Of a stretch of DNA of 17,851 nt, positions 6,938 through 14,765 are shown one piece after another. Position 1 is the stretch's first letter. The number at the start of each line of letters is the position of its first letter. The notes beneath the pieces were generated by a model. The model was not told where the DNA came from and searched no databases. It saw only the letters and a program-made list of their open reading frames with translations. This stretch comes from JACNFS01 sp964582065. Its GTDB lineage: Bacteria > Chloroflexota > Dehalococcoidia > GIF9 > UBA5629. The stretch is from positions 1 to 17,851 of the forward strand of contig CAZOQG010000030.1 of NCBI GenBank assembly GCA_964582065.1, written 5' to 3'. Both the position numbers and the translations under genes were made by a program.

Positions 6938-7534
6938 CTAAGGCGGAGTCACATTATTGTTTGGTGGTGAGTCCAAGAATTCAGGCTCCCTGGCTTTGAA
7001 TACCACAGATGGCCGGTTCTTTTGGGCGTATATAAAGCCGTCTATGTCTTTCAGTGCTCCGTACTTGGCTTCCAGTTCATCAAGCGGGCCGGCATCCAAA
7101 GCTCGCATAGGACAGGCGTCGACGCAAATAGGCTCTTTGCCCTCATCCCATCTGTCGACACAAAGGTCGCATGTTTGCATCTTGGCGTCCTCTTCCGCAC
7201 TGAACTGCGGAGCCTCATAGGGGCAGGCCTCTTTACAAAGACCACACGCTTCCTTACCTAGACACGCTTCTTGGTTTACCTCCACGATGCCATCTTTCTG
7301 CCGTTTGTTGATGGCATCTGTTGGGCAAACTGATATGCAAGTAGGCTCAGCGCAATGCAGGCAGGAAAGAGAAATGAAGGCTACAAAGACCTTTGGGTAC
7401 TTCCCTTTTTCTACAGTTATTACCCAACGCCAATTCACTGGCCCCGCTGGTATGTTATGCCAGTCCTTGCATGCTATAGCGCAAGTGTGGCAACCCGTAC
7501 ACCTTGATTGATCGATGAAGAAGCCTATCTGCAT
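6938..7534 (-). CDS. 4Fe-4S ferredoxin-type electron-transfer subunit (DmsB/HybA-like)
   Basis: A 198-residue iron-sulfur protein with sixteen cysteines in four clusters: C12, C15, C18, C22; C58, C61, C66, C70; C91, C97, C100, C104; C122, C125, C137, C141. This is the pattern of the beta subunits of molybdopterin oxidoreductases, which wire the catalytic subunit to an electron carrier. The ATG at 7534 is chosen because it follows the catalytic-subunit stop by 11 bases and opens with MQIGFFIDQSRCTGC, the usual family start; an in-frame extension to 7633 lies wholly inside the upstream gene. No Tat or Sec signal is present. No membrane-anchor subunit (DmsC/NrfD) follows, so the complex probably works with a soluble partner. 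Confidence 0.93.
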   Translation of the reverse strand: MQIGFFIDQSRCTGCHTCAIACKDWHNIPAGPVNWRWVITVEKGKYPKVFVAFISLSCLHCAEPTCISVCPTDAINKRQKDGIVEVNQEACLGKEACGLCKEACPYEAPQFSAEEDAKMQTCDLCVDRWDEGKEPICVDACPMRALDAGPLDELEAKYGALKDIDGFIYAQKNRPSVVFKAREPEFLDSPPNNNVTPP

Positions 7535-7545
7535 ATCAGTATTAC

Positions 7546-9726
7546 CTAGGCTTTTCTTACCTCCACCAAGACAGTATTTGCACACCAAGCTCCTCCGGGG
7601 GAGTGCTCGCTGGGTGTCAACGTGTTGGCGCATCCACCTTGGTCTATCCCCTGCTCGTCAATGTCGAACCAACCACCCTGGCCAATATTGACCACTCCGG
7701 GCATGATTCTCTCGGTGACGTCAGCTTGCATCAGCACTTTACCTCGATCGTTGAAAATCAGTACCTCGTCGCCGTAAGAGATACCACGTGCCTCGGCATC
7801 TCTGGTACTAATCCAAACACGCCTGGGCTCTACGTCATCAAGCCACGGTATTTTCTCCATCGTGCTATGAGTTGCTGGCTTGTGATGGGTGGTCAGAAGT
7901 TGCAGAGGATATTTCTGAGACAGGGGATCATTGTAGCCTTCGGATGTAGGCAGGAATTTGGCAATGGCGGGAATCCGGGGATTGTTCATCTCTGCTAGGT
8001 GCTGGCAGTAGATTTCGATCTTCCCTGAAGGAGTGGGAAAGGGATGGTTAATCGGGTCTTTGATTTGCTCTCTGAAAGCCACAAACGGCTCAGCTACCTT
8101 GAGCTTAACTACCCCTTTCTGCTCAAAATCTTCGAAATTGGGGATGTCGCCCGTACTCTCTGTGATTGTCTTCAGCCATTCCTCGTCGGTGCGGCCATCT
8201 CTGTAGTCGGCGATGTCCAAGCGGGGTGCTAGCTCAGCACAAATGTCCCGGTCAGATTTGGACTCATACATTGAGTTTATGGCTTTGTTCATATAAAGGT
8301 AATATGGTGACCCTAGCCATGGAGAGACAACATCCTCTCTTTCCATAAAGGTGTTTACTGGCAACAGGATATCAGCGAACTTGGCAGTAGGCGTCATCCG
8401 CTGCTCATGTATGATGATGAACTCCAGGCTTTTGAAGGCGGTTATACCTTTATTAACGTTAGGGGTGGAATTGAGGAAGTTCGAAGCTACGATATAAGCC
8501 AGCTTGGGATCACAAGGGTAACCGCCAGCTTTGCCGCGGAGTATCGCATCGTATATCTTTGCGCTGTGGATACGGGCACTGGTGGGACTGGCAGCCCCGC
8601 GCAGTTTGTATAAGCTGTTTTGGCGCGGTGGTGTTCCCTGCTCCACAGCATTACGCGCTCCTCGGGGCATACCCATTTGTCGGCTATGAAAGGCGCGCAT
8701 GAAACCACCAGCATAGCTTCCTTCTTTACCCACATTACCGGTCATAGCAATAACTGTATTGGCTATCCTACTGAATTGCTCTCCCATAGCACCACGAGCT
8801 GGCCCCCAACCCGGTATAAGCGCTGCCGGTTTGGCTGTAGCGTATTCTAGGGCTAGCCGCTCGATGGTAGCTCGCGGCACGCCGGTTATCTTCTCAGCCC
8901 ATGCAGGCGTCTTAGGTGTGCCATCCTCTGTCCCTGTGACATAATCTCGGAACTTGTCAAAACCAACGGTATACTTGTCGAGAAACCTCTGATCTTGGAG
9001 TCCCTGTTCGATTATTACGTAGGCCATAGCAATGAGCATGGCGGCATCAGTAGCCGGTCTAATGGGGATCCACTCATTAGCAAACACTGCCGTAGACTCG
9101 GTAAGACGCGGATCGATGGAAACTACCTTGATCCCTTTTTCCTTAGCCTTGGCCAATGTAAGGGCTGTGTTGGTATCCCAGACGGTGACGGCTGGATTCC
9201 AGCCCCACATGATGATCAGGCGAGAGTTTAGCAGGTCTTCCCGCGCACTGCCGGTCGTCATTGTGCCGTAGGTTGCCATTGAGGAGAATAGGGCTCCCTC
9301 GTAAGAGGGAGTACCCCAGGCTCGGGTGTAGCCGCCAAATCCGGCCAATAATCGTTCCACAGCCCCAGCACCGTGCAACACTGCCTGACTTCCCGAGCCC
9401 CCGAGAAGCAAGATACTAGGGTTGCCGTAAGTGTTCTTAACCCGGATAAGTTCCTTGGCCACAGTATCCAGAGCTTCATCCCAGGAAATCCTCTCGAATT
9501 GGCCTTCGCCCCGCGGCCCCGTTCTCTTCATTGGGTGTTTCAGGCGGTCGGGGGAATACACTCGCTGCCGATAAGCTCGCCCTCTTAGGCAGGCTCTGAG
9601 TTGAGGTTCCTCTCCATCATCGGTTTCTATTCTGACGATCTTGCCTTCATGCACGTGAACTTTGAGCATACATCGTCCCCCACAGTCATGACTGCAACTA
9701 GTGATAATTGTCTCCGTTTTACCCAT
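7546..9726 (-). CDS. Molybdopterin oxidoreductase catalytic subunit (DMSO reductase family)
   Basis: A 726-residue catalytic subunit. An N-terminal 4Fe-4S site is seen at C11, C15, C19 and C46 (C-x3-C-x3-C-x26-C). The molybdopterin-binding core follows; S160 in TTGSAREDLLNS sits where DmsA has its serine ligand to molybdenum. The dinucleotide-binding C-terminal domain (about 610-726) ends GGWFDIDEQGIDQGGCANTL, close to DmsA/TMAO-reductase-type enzymes. The protein begins directly at the cluster domain with no twin-arginine signal, so it is likely cytoplasmic, unlike respiratory DmsA. Its start overlaps the upstream FAH-family gene by eight bases, with GGAG seven bases before the ATG, and the ferredoxin subunit follows 11 bases downstream. 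The substrate is unknown; an oxidation, hydroxylation or reduction linked to the FAH-family enzyme's pathway is inference. Confidence 0.93.
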   Translation of the reverse strand: MGKTETIITSCSHDCGGRCMLKVHVHEGKIVRIETDDGEEPQLRACLRGRAYRQRVYSPDRLKHPMKRTGPRGEGQFERISWDEALDTVAKELIRVKNTYGNPSILLLGGSGSQAVLHGAGAVERLLAGFGGYTRAWGTPSYEGALFSSMATYGTMTTGSAREDLLNSRLIIMWGWNPAVTVWDTNTALTLAKAKEKGIKVVSIDPRLTESTAVFANEWIPIRPATDAAMLIAMAYVIIEQGLQDQRFLDKYTVGFDKFRDYVTGTEDGTPKTPAWAEKITGVPRATIERLALEYATAKPAALIPGWGPARGAMGEQFSRIANTVIAMTGNVGKEGSYAGGFMRAFHSRQMGMPRGARNAVEQGTPPRQNSLYKLRGAASPTSARIHSAKIYDAILRGKAGGYPCDPKLAYIVASNFLNSTPNVNKGITAFKSLEFIIIHEQRMTPTAKFADILLPVNTFMEREDVVSPWLGSPYYLYMNKAINSMYESKSDRDICAELAPRLDIADYRDGRTDEEWLKTITESTGDIPNFEDFEQKGVVKLKVAEPFVAFREQIKDPINHPFPTPSGKIEIYCQHLAEMNNPRIPAIAKFLPTSEGYNDPLSQKYPLQLLTTHHKPATHSTMEKIPWLDDVEPRRVWISTRDAEARGISYGDEVLIFNDRGKVLMQADVTERIMPGVVNIGQGGWFDIDEQGIDQGGCANTLTPSEHSPGGAWCANTVLVEVRKA

Positions 9727-10510
9727 TCTTACTCCGATCCACCACAGAATTCCTCAATGTGCCGATCTTCTCAATCGTGATTTCGACTACGTCACCCGGG
9801 TTCAGCCGGCCAACACCTGATGGCGTGCCTGTAGCGATAACATCCCCTGGGAGTAGGGTCATTATGCCTGAAATAAAACTCACCAGCTTGGATACCCCAA
9901 AGATAAGATCGCTTGTGCGGGCAGACTGTCGGAGTTCACCATTGAGGCGCGTCTCAAGCTTCAAATCATCTGTATCAACCTCCGTCTCTATACAAGGGCC
10001 GATTGGCGCGAAAGTGTCATAACCTTTAGCTCTGGTCCACTGGCCGTCCTCCATTTGGTCGTGGCGTTCCGAGACGTCGTTAAAACAGGTGTAGCCTATT
10101 ACGTATTCCTTTGCCTTGTCCTCCGGCACGTCCTTTGCCTTTCTGCCAATGACCACACCCAGCTCTCCTTCGTAGTCGACATGCCTCCACAGGCGGGGCA
10201 GGATGACTTTGTCTTCGGGGCCGATAACTGCAGTGGATGGTTTGAGGAAGATAAGCGGCACGGTAGGCACGGCTAGTTTGGTTTCTTCGATATGAGTCCG
10301 GTAATTCAGCCCAAGGCAGACTATTTTGGAGGGAAGGCAAGGGGCAAGCAACTTCACCTCGTCCAGCTTGTAAGTACTCCCGTCAAGTGCAAATGACCTA
10401 CCAAAACGTTTGAACTGGGTGAAGGGGCTGCCTAGAAATCCGCGTACAACATTATCGGCTAATATACCATGTCTGACCTTACCCTGGGCGGCAAAACGGA
10501 CGAGGCGCAA
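9719..10510 (-). CDS. Fumarylacetoacetate hydrolase (FAH) family protein
   Basis: A 263-residue enzyme of the FAH superfamily, which cleaves C-C bonds or decarboxylates/isomerises beta-dicarbonyl acids such as fumarylpyruvate, acylpyruvates or oxaloacetate. The metal ligands E114 and E116 are in DYEGELGVVIG and D145 in CFNDVSERH; GLNYRTHIEE (67-76) and TGTPSGVG near the C-terminus are family hallmarks. TTG 10510 is preferred over GTG 10519, because AAGGGAG lies eight bases before it and the product then begins MRLVRF, the common family start, whereas the GTG overlaps that ribosome-binding site. It is first in an operon with the molybdoenzyme and ferredoxin subunits, with an eight-base gene overlap. 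The location is cytoplasmic. Its exact substrate cannot be told. Confidence 0.93.
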   Translation of the reverse strand: MRLVRFAAQGKVRHGILADNVVRGFLGSPFTQFKRFGRSFALDGSTYKLDEVKLLAPCLPSKIVCLGLNYRTHIEETKLAVPTVPLIFLKPSTAVIGPEDKVILPRLWRHVDYEGELGVVIGRKAKDVPEDKAKEYVIGYTCFNDVSERHDQMEDGQWTRAKGYDTFAPIGPCIETEVDTDDLKLETRLNGELRQSARTSDLIFGVSKLVSFISGIMTLLPGDVIATGTPSGVGRLNPGDVVEITIEKIGTLRNSVVDRSKNG

Positions 10511-10689
10511 TTCCGTCACTCCCTTGAATCGTCCTCATAGTGTACTATAGGATAGCCACATCAGTATAGTCACACTCGTGTTTCTGATTCTACAAGAAGC
10601 GTACACACCCATATTACTGGTGACATTCTAGTAACATTCGGAATCGGGACATGATGGGATGGTCATATAAGAGACACGAAAACGCTGGT

Positions 10690-10730
10690 TTGTGCAGCGG
10701 CGATTGCCTGATAAAAGCAGGATAGCCGCT
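10690..10730 (+). repeat. TTGTGC plus hairpin, unit 1
   Basis: TTGTGC (10690-10695) is followed at once by a stem AGCGGC (10696-10701) / GCCGCT (10725-10730) with an inner CCTG/CAGG stem and loop ATAAAAG. The same arrangement recurs 60 bases downstream. Confidence 0.4.
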
Positions 10731-10749
10731 TGAACTGGGCGTTAATGGG

Positions 10750-10784
10750 TTGTGCAAATGTCGCTGACTACGTATAATCAGCGA
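10750..10784 (+). promoter_or_regulatory. Promoter-like TTGTGC-N17-TATAAT inside an inverted repeat, unit 2
   Basis: TTGTGC (10750-10755) and TATAAT (10773-10778) are 17 bases apart. The -10 lies within the perfect inverted repeat TCGCTGA (10761-10767) / TCAGCGA (10778-10784), so a repressor bound there would block it. No plus-strand gene starts until 11198, so the transcript, if any, would be antisense to the zinc-ribbon gene or a long leader. Confidence 0.4.
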
Positions 10785-10859
10785 ATTGGGCATAGTGCCA
10801 AGAGGAAATCCTTTACGACCAAGCTTAGCGGAATATCTAACCTGTTCTCTCCATATTTC

Positions 10860-11069
10860 TCAATAGATAAAAGAGTGCTGCTTCATTTTGACCCACTTCC
10901 CTTCATCAATCCCAATTAGATTATTGCACTGACACTTAACTTCGCTTCCATCACGGACGCTATAATCCTTGACGATCCGGCCTTTCCAGCAGTGTAGCAC
11001 TCGCCCTTTCCCGATCTTCACATATCTGAATACCTTACGCTTACACTTAGCACATTTTATGGTTATCAT
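10860..11069 (-). CDS. Small zinc-ribbon-like protein
   Basis: A 69-residue basic protein with a probable zinc-binding set: C6 and C9 in IKCAKCKRKVF, C27 in LHCWKG, and C46 and C48 in VKCQCNN. The CxxC...CxC spacing suggests a rubredoxin-like zinc ribbon, and the high Lys/Arg content would suit nucleic-acid binding. The ATG at 11069 is preceded by AAGG about nine bases upstream. I do not recognise a named family. It stands alone, divergent from the UPF0282 gene, with about 125 bases between the two starts. Function unknown. Confidence 0.6.
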   Translation of the reverse strand: MITIKCAKCKRKVFRYVKIGKGRVLHCWKGRIVKDYSVRDGSEVKCQCNNLIGIDEGKWVKMKQHSFIY

Positions 11070-11141
11070 TGTTCAAGCCTTAGTTAGCTTAATCCCTCCC
11101 ACATTATCATACTTTCTACATGGGTTAAAGGGAAGGTAGCT

Positions 11142-11170
11142 TTGCCTTGGCTAATGACTAGTGGTAGTAT
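11142..11170 (+). promoter_or_regulatory. Promoter of the UPF0282-DUF523 operon
   Basis: TTGCCT (11142-11147) and TAGTAT (11165-11170) are separated by exactly 17 bases and lie about 28 bases before the ATG at 11198, giving a short leader of about 20 bases. Confidence 0.5.
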
Positions 11171-11197
11171 AGCTTTCAAGTTGAAGAGAACTTGAGA

Positions 11198-12139
11198 ATG
11201 CAGATAGAGATACTTGGCGCTGAATCTTTGGGCGTTCGTGGCCTATGCTGCGTAGTTACAACAAGAGACCGCAAGGTGGTTATTGATCCCGGGGTGGCCC
11301 TAGGATTTAGACGACACGGTCTACTACCGCACCCAGTTCAAGTGGCAGCCTGCGAAAGAACCAGGCGACTTATCGAAAAGGCGCTACAGGATGCCACTGA
11401 CATAGTGATTAGCCATTACCATGGTGACCATCACCCACTGGTTGATGCCAATCCTTACCAGCTTTCCGTAAAAAGAGTGGCTGAGTTATGCCAATCTCCC
11501 AAATTCTGGACCAAAGGGACGGAAGATCTTTCATATAATCAAGCTCGTCGGGCCAAGGCTCTAGCGAATAGCCTCGGTCGGACTTTGCCAGTTGCAGAAG
11601 GAATCAGCGAGGGCCCACTGAGTTTTTCTTCACCTGTTCCTCATGGGAACCAGGGTAGGCGTTGTGGCAGCGTGATGATGACGCGAGTTGAAGATAGTGG
11701 AGACGTTTTTGTCCATGCCTCAGACATCCAGATGCTTAATGATGAGGCGATTGGCAAAATCATTGCCTGGCAGCCTCACGTAGTGCTTGTCTCTGGACCG
11801 CCCATTTATTTGCCAAGCTTAACCTTGGGGGAGCGGGAAGATGCCTTACGCAGGACTTTGCAGCTAGCTAATGAGGTTGATACCCTGATCCTTGATCATC
11901 ACCTGATGCGCTCCAGGAAAGGAGAACAGTGGTTGGACTATGTCTCGTCTCTTACCAGACGTAGGGTCGCTTGTGCTGCTGACTTCATGGGGTGCCATCG
12001 TAGTCCACTTGAGGCTGAACGAGTCCTTTGGTACAAGAAACTGCCGGTGCCTGAGGGTTGGCATGAAGCCTATGCTCGTGGCGAGGTGGATGTACTTTTT
12101 GATTGGTCGGATAAAGTAGCACGGATCAAGATAAGATGA
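11198..12139 (+). CDS. UPF0282-type metallo-beta-lactamase-fold hydrolase
   Basis: A 313-residue protein of the metallo-beta-lactamase superfamily. The N-terminus (IEILGAESLGVRGLCC, then VVIDPGVALG) and the metal motif SHYHGDHH (H73, H75, D77, H78, H79) closely follow the UPF0282 family, best known in archaea. Further candidate ligands are the histidine in VPHGNQG, the aspartate in HASDIQ and the histidines in LILDHHLMR. Such proteins are soluble di-zinc hydrolases, some of them nucleases, but no activity is established for this family that I can cite. ATG 11198 is chosen over TTG 11192, two codons upstream. Its stop overlaps the DUF523 start by four bases (ATGA), so the two are co-translated. 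The archaeal flavour hints at old lateral transfer. Confidence 0.85.
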   Translation: MQIEILGAESLGVRGLCCVVTTRDRKVVIDPGVALGFRRHGLLPHPVQVAACERTRRLIEKALQDATDIVISHYHGDHHPLVDANPYQLSVKRVAELCQSPKFWTKGTEDLSYNQARRAKALANSLGRTLPVAEGISEGPLSFSSPVPHGNQGRRCGSVMMTRVEDSGDVFVHASDIQMLNDEAIGKIIAWQPHVVLVSGPPIYLPSLTLGEREDALRRTLQLANEVDTLILDHHLMRSRKGEQWLDYVSSLTRRRVACAADFMGCHRSPLEAERVLWYKKLPVPEGWHEAYARGEVDVLFDWSDKVARIKIR

Positions 12140-12579
12140 GACTAATCAGCGCTTGCCTGTTAGGAATGAGATGTACTTGGAGTGGTAACGACAATAAGAA
12201 TGACCGAGCTATTGAACTTTCCAAGGTTGAGACCCTAATTCCTGTCTGTCCTGAGCAATTAGGAGGATTGGCGACTCCTAGAGCACCTCAAGAAATCCAA
12301 GGCGGCACAGGTGAGGATGTTCTCGACAACGCATGTAGGGTTCTCAACAAAAATGGCGAGGATGTTACTACCGAATTCATCACAGGAGCCGAGGAGACCT
12401 TAGAAATTGTTCGGCAACTTAATATCAAGGAATTTATAGCCAGATCTAGGAGTCCGTCGTGCGGCTGCGGTCGAGTATACGATGGCACATTTCGCGACAG
12501 ATTGATAGATGGCGATGGGGTTACCACTGCGTTATTAAGAAGAAGCGGGATTAGAATCACACCAGAAGAAGATTTATAG
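12136..12579 (+). CDS. DUF523 family protein
   Basis: A 147-residue cytoplasmic protein of the DUF523 (YbbK) family. Hallmarks are ISACLLGMRCTWSG at 4-17 (C7, C13), LIPVCPEQLGGLATPR at 34-49 with the CPE motif, and SRSPSCGCGRVYDG at about 103-116, rich in conserved cysteines. Length is normal for the single-domain form. The conserved cysteines suggest metal or thiol chemistry, but the family function is unknown. It starts within the stop of the UPF0282 gene (four-base overlap), so the two products are likely made together. A seven-pair hairpin at 12687 may end the transcript. Confidence 0.9.
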   Translation: MRLISACLLGMRCTWSGNDNKNDRAIELSKVETLIPVCPEQLGGLATPRAPQEIQGGTGEDVLDNACRVLNKNGEDVTTEFITGAEETLEIVRQLNIKEFIARSRSPSCGCGRVYDGTFRDRLIDGDGVTTALLRRSGIRITPEEDL

Positions 12580-12686
12580 CTTGCCTTGGCTAACCTTAGT
12601 TTTTTGCCAAAAGCCGAGACCTACATCAATGAGTGCATTATCCGGAGTTCTTGGACACTTCGAGGAATGAAACCAGGTGCCGTTAT

Positions 12687-12706
12687 GAGAGTCTCACCGG
12701 ACTCTC
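12687..12706 (+). terminator. Possible terminator after DUF523
   Basis: GAGAGTC (12687-12693) and GACTCTC (12700-12706) form a perfect seven-pair stem with loop TCACCG. The following sequence TTGTTGCAG is not a good T-tract and starts another palindrome (12707-12725, TTGTTGCAG/CTGCAGCAA), so termination efficiency is uncertain. Confidence 0.4.
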
Positions 12707-12738
12707 TTGTTGCAGACTGCAGCAAGCAAGGTCAGGTG

Positions 12739-12902
12739 GGCCAGACTGGACAATAGACAGGACTTTCAGTCTGATCTTCAGCCTCACTACCTGGGATTTC
12801 TATTGACTCTTCTTCTTAGGCCACTGTAACTTCGGCTGCACAATACGGGCTATTGTGACCTCGGTTGCCCAATCTGGACGATTGTTGATCGGTCACCCAT
12901 CC
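12739..12902. repeat. Diverged 29-bp tandem repeats
   Basis: Unit A 12825-12853 and unit B 12854-12882 abut directly and agree at 21 of 29 positions. A partial third unit begins TGTTGATCGGTCACC at 12883, and a more distant relative with CCAGACTGGACAATAG lies near 12741. Core shared by the units: TGT-ACCTCGGTTGC-CAAT. There are no spacers between units. Confidence 0.45.
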
Positions 12903-13124
12903 AAATCCAGCACCCTAAGACTGCAGCTAACAGGCGCTCCGCTGCTCTCATAGGCAAGGTGCCGCTGCGCAGCATCCCGCGTGAAGATGGCATCGTCACA
13001 GTAGAGACGAACCCGTCCCGCTTATAGGATGCTGATCGCGGGACACTTGTGGCTGCTCAGGAAATCCACGAGAGCTGTGGTGACTTCTTCCGATCCCTCC
13101 TTGTGCCTGCGGTGCCGTGCGAGT

Positions 13125-14762
13125 TTATTCCAGGTAGTCTTTGAGTTTCCGGCTTCGGCTGGGATGGCGCAACTTGCGTAACACCTTAGCTTCAATCTGA
13201 CGGATGCGCTCTCGAGTTACATTAAACTCCTTACCCACCTCCTCCAGGGTTCGGGCTTGCCCATCCTCCAAACCAAATCTAAGCAGCATAACCATTCTCT
13301 CTCTGTGGGTAAGCTCAGAGAGTATTTTGTTTAGTTGTAACTTAAGCAATTCTCGTGAGGCGACATCGGCTGGCGGCAAGGTAGTTTGATCTTCGATAAA
13401 ATCACCGAGGTGGCTGTCTTCCTCTTCGCCAATAGGCATCTCCAGGGATATCGGTATTTGAGACAGCTTCATGATTTCCCTTACTTTGTCTGAGGGGATT
13501 TCCATACATTCACCGATTTCCTTGTAGCTGGGTTCACGGCCAAGCTCTTGAGCTAGTCGCCGATTGACCTTTACCAGCCTGTTCATGATTTCTATCATGT
13601 GTACCGGGATGCGAATAGTACGGGCTTGATCGGCCATGGCCCGGGTAACGGCCTGTCTAATCCACCAACTGGCATAAGTACTAAACTTGTAACCTTTCCG
13701 GTATTTGAATTTCTCGACGGCGCGAACCAGACCGATATTCCCCTCCTGAATCAAGTCAAGGAAGGGCATCCCGTGGCCGACGTACTTCTTGGCAATGCTG
13801 ACCACCAGGCGCAAATTGGCTTCTGCAAGGTGTTTCTCCGACATTCTCGCTGTTCTCTTGACCTTGCTAAAATGGGCTTTCAACTGCTGGCTCGTAAAAT
13901 GAAGCTGGGAAAGGATTTCAGGGTCAACCGGCTCGGCCACCAAAGATTCCAGTCGACTCCAGGACGTTTCATCTCCTATGATGTCAAATAATTCTGGGGG
14001 CAAAAGCCGACTGTCTATCGAAAGTTCTATCAAGCCTCGCTCGACTTCTGAGATTCCTTGGCCTTCAGTGTCCATTACACCGTCAATAGCCGCCGGCAGT
14101 TCAAGCTCTGGAATGCTGTTGTCACCGGCTTCACCAATAGCCTTTACCATTTCCTGGTCGAGCACCTCATCGATAGCCGCCCGCAGTTTAGGATCGCGCA
14201 TTCTCGCAGTAACGCTGTCTGTGGGAGCAAGCCCAAGTCGTTGGGCAAGAATATCGACTATCGGCCGAGCTGCAAGCAAATGACGAATCAAATAGATAGC
14301 TGTATGAACCGCCGAAGGATACTCGCGGTAGCGCTGAAGGTAAAGCTTTTCAATTGTTTCCAGATACTTGGCCTCTTCTATGTTGCTGGCTAATGCCTTC
14401 TCATCATTTGCAGTCAGAAGCGAGACTTCTCCAATCTCATGGAGATACATACGAACTAAATCATCAGCTATTTCATGCTCCTCAGGTCGCACTTCAACCC
14501 CAAGTGCAGACCTGGCCTCTGCCTGTGGTTTACGTGCCCACTCCTCTTCAAGCTCAGCAGCCGCTTCACCGTCCCAGGAGGGCGCCATTTTGGCCGCATT
14601 TCGTTCCGGCTCCTCCTCGCCAAAAGTATCCCAAGCACCCCCAGGAAAGCCAAGCGACTCAACCTCGGACCGGATGCCGAGGGTATCATCGGGCTCTAAC
14701 TCACCGGCCTCTTTTACATCAGGGAAAAGGGCTAGAAGCTCCTCATCTCGAGTTGGGCTCAC
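13125..14762 (-). CDS. rpoD: RNA polymerase primary sigma factor RpoD/SigA
   Basis: A 545-residue group 1 sigma-70 factor. Region 1.2 is at about 98-130 (DDLVRMYLHEIGEV). A variable, acidic non-conserved region spans about 131-305. Region 2 at about 310-385 contains AEANLRLVVSIAKKY, DLIQEGNIGLVRAVEKF and FSTYASWWIRQAVTRA. Region 3 is at about 392-455, and region 4 at about 468-545 has the -35-recognition helix-turn-helix TLEEVGKEFNVTRERIRQIE near 505-524. It directs RNA polymerase to housekeeping promoters. The first 90 residues are acidic and carry no recognisable region 1.1. GTG 14762 is the start: AGGAGG lies eight bases upstream, and the intervening ATG is out of frame and soon stopped. 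A 44-residue ORF ends three bases before it. Confidence 0.95.
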   Translation of the reverse strand: MSPTRDEELLALFPDVKEAGELEPDDTLGIRSEVESLGFPGGAWDTFGEEEPERNAAKMAPSWDGEAAAELEEEWARKPQAEARSALGVEVRPEEHEIADDLVRMYLHEIGEVSLLTANDEKALASNIEEAKYLETIEKLYLQRYREYPSAVHTAIYLIRHLLAARPIVDILAQRLGLAPTDSVTARMRDPKLRAAIDEVLDQEMVKAIGEAGDNSIPELELPAAIDGVMDTEGQGISEVERGLIELSIDSRLLPPELFDIIGDETSWSRLESLVAEPVDPEILSQLHFTSQQLKAHFSKVKRTARMSEKHLAEANLRLVVSIAKKYVGHGMPFLDLIQEGNIGLVRAVEKFKYRKGYKFSTYASWWIRQAVTRAMADQARTIRIPVHMIEIMNRLVKVNRRLAQELGREPSYKEIGECMEIPSDKVREIMKLSQIPISLEMPIGEEEDSHLGDFIEDQTTLPPADVASRELLKLQLNKILSELTHRERMVMLLRFGLEDGQARTLEEVGKEFNVTRERIRQIEAKVLRKLRHPSRSRKLKDYLE

Positions 14763-14765
14763 TGC

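Larger units (their letters stand above)
10511..10859. other. Intergenic region with two hairpins; no gene seen
   Basis: About 350 bases between the FAH-family gene and the small zinc-ribbon gene contain no convincing ORF on either strand. TATACT and TATAGT occur on the minus strand at 10543-10570, the likely promoter region of the oxidoreductase operon, but without a matching -35. Two hairpins at 10696-10730 and 10761-10784 are listed separately. Confidence 0.5.
12580..13124. other. 545-bp degenerate intergenic region
   Basis: No intact gene is visible. Contents are a hairpin after DUF523, diverged 29-bp repeats at 12739-12902, and a minus-strand frame running from the rpoD stop region to 12893 with one internal TAA at 13022-13024. 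Its pieces (VTTALVDFLSSHKC before the TAA; RLYCDDAIFTRDAAQRHLAY after it) look protein-like but match no family I know. This looks like decaying coding sequence. Confidence 0.45.

Noticed and set aside
7603..7998. 131-codon plus-strand ORF, plus several others opposite the molybdoenzyme gene
   Set aside because: Antisense shadows of a strongly conserved gene; no ribosome-binding sites or recognisable domains.
5523..12635. The shared string TACATCAATGAG near 5523 and 12623 as a repeat
   Set aside because: Only 12 bases agree and the flanks differ; chance is sufficient.
12825..12882. 29-bp repeats as a CRISPR array
   Set aside because: The units abut with no spacers, differ at 8 of 29 positions and no cas gene is present.
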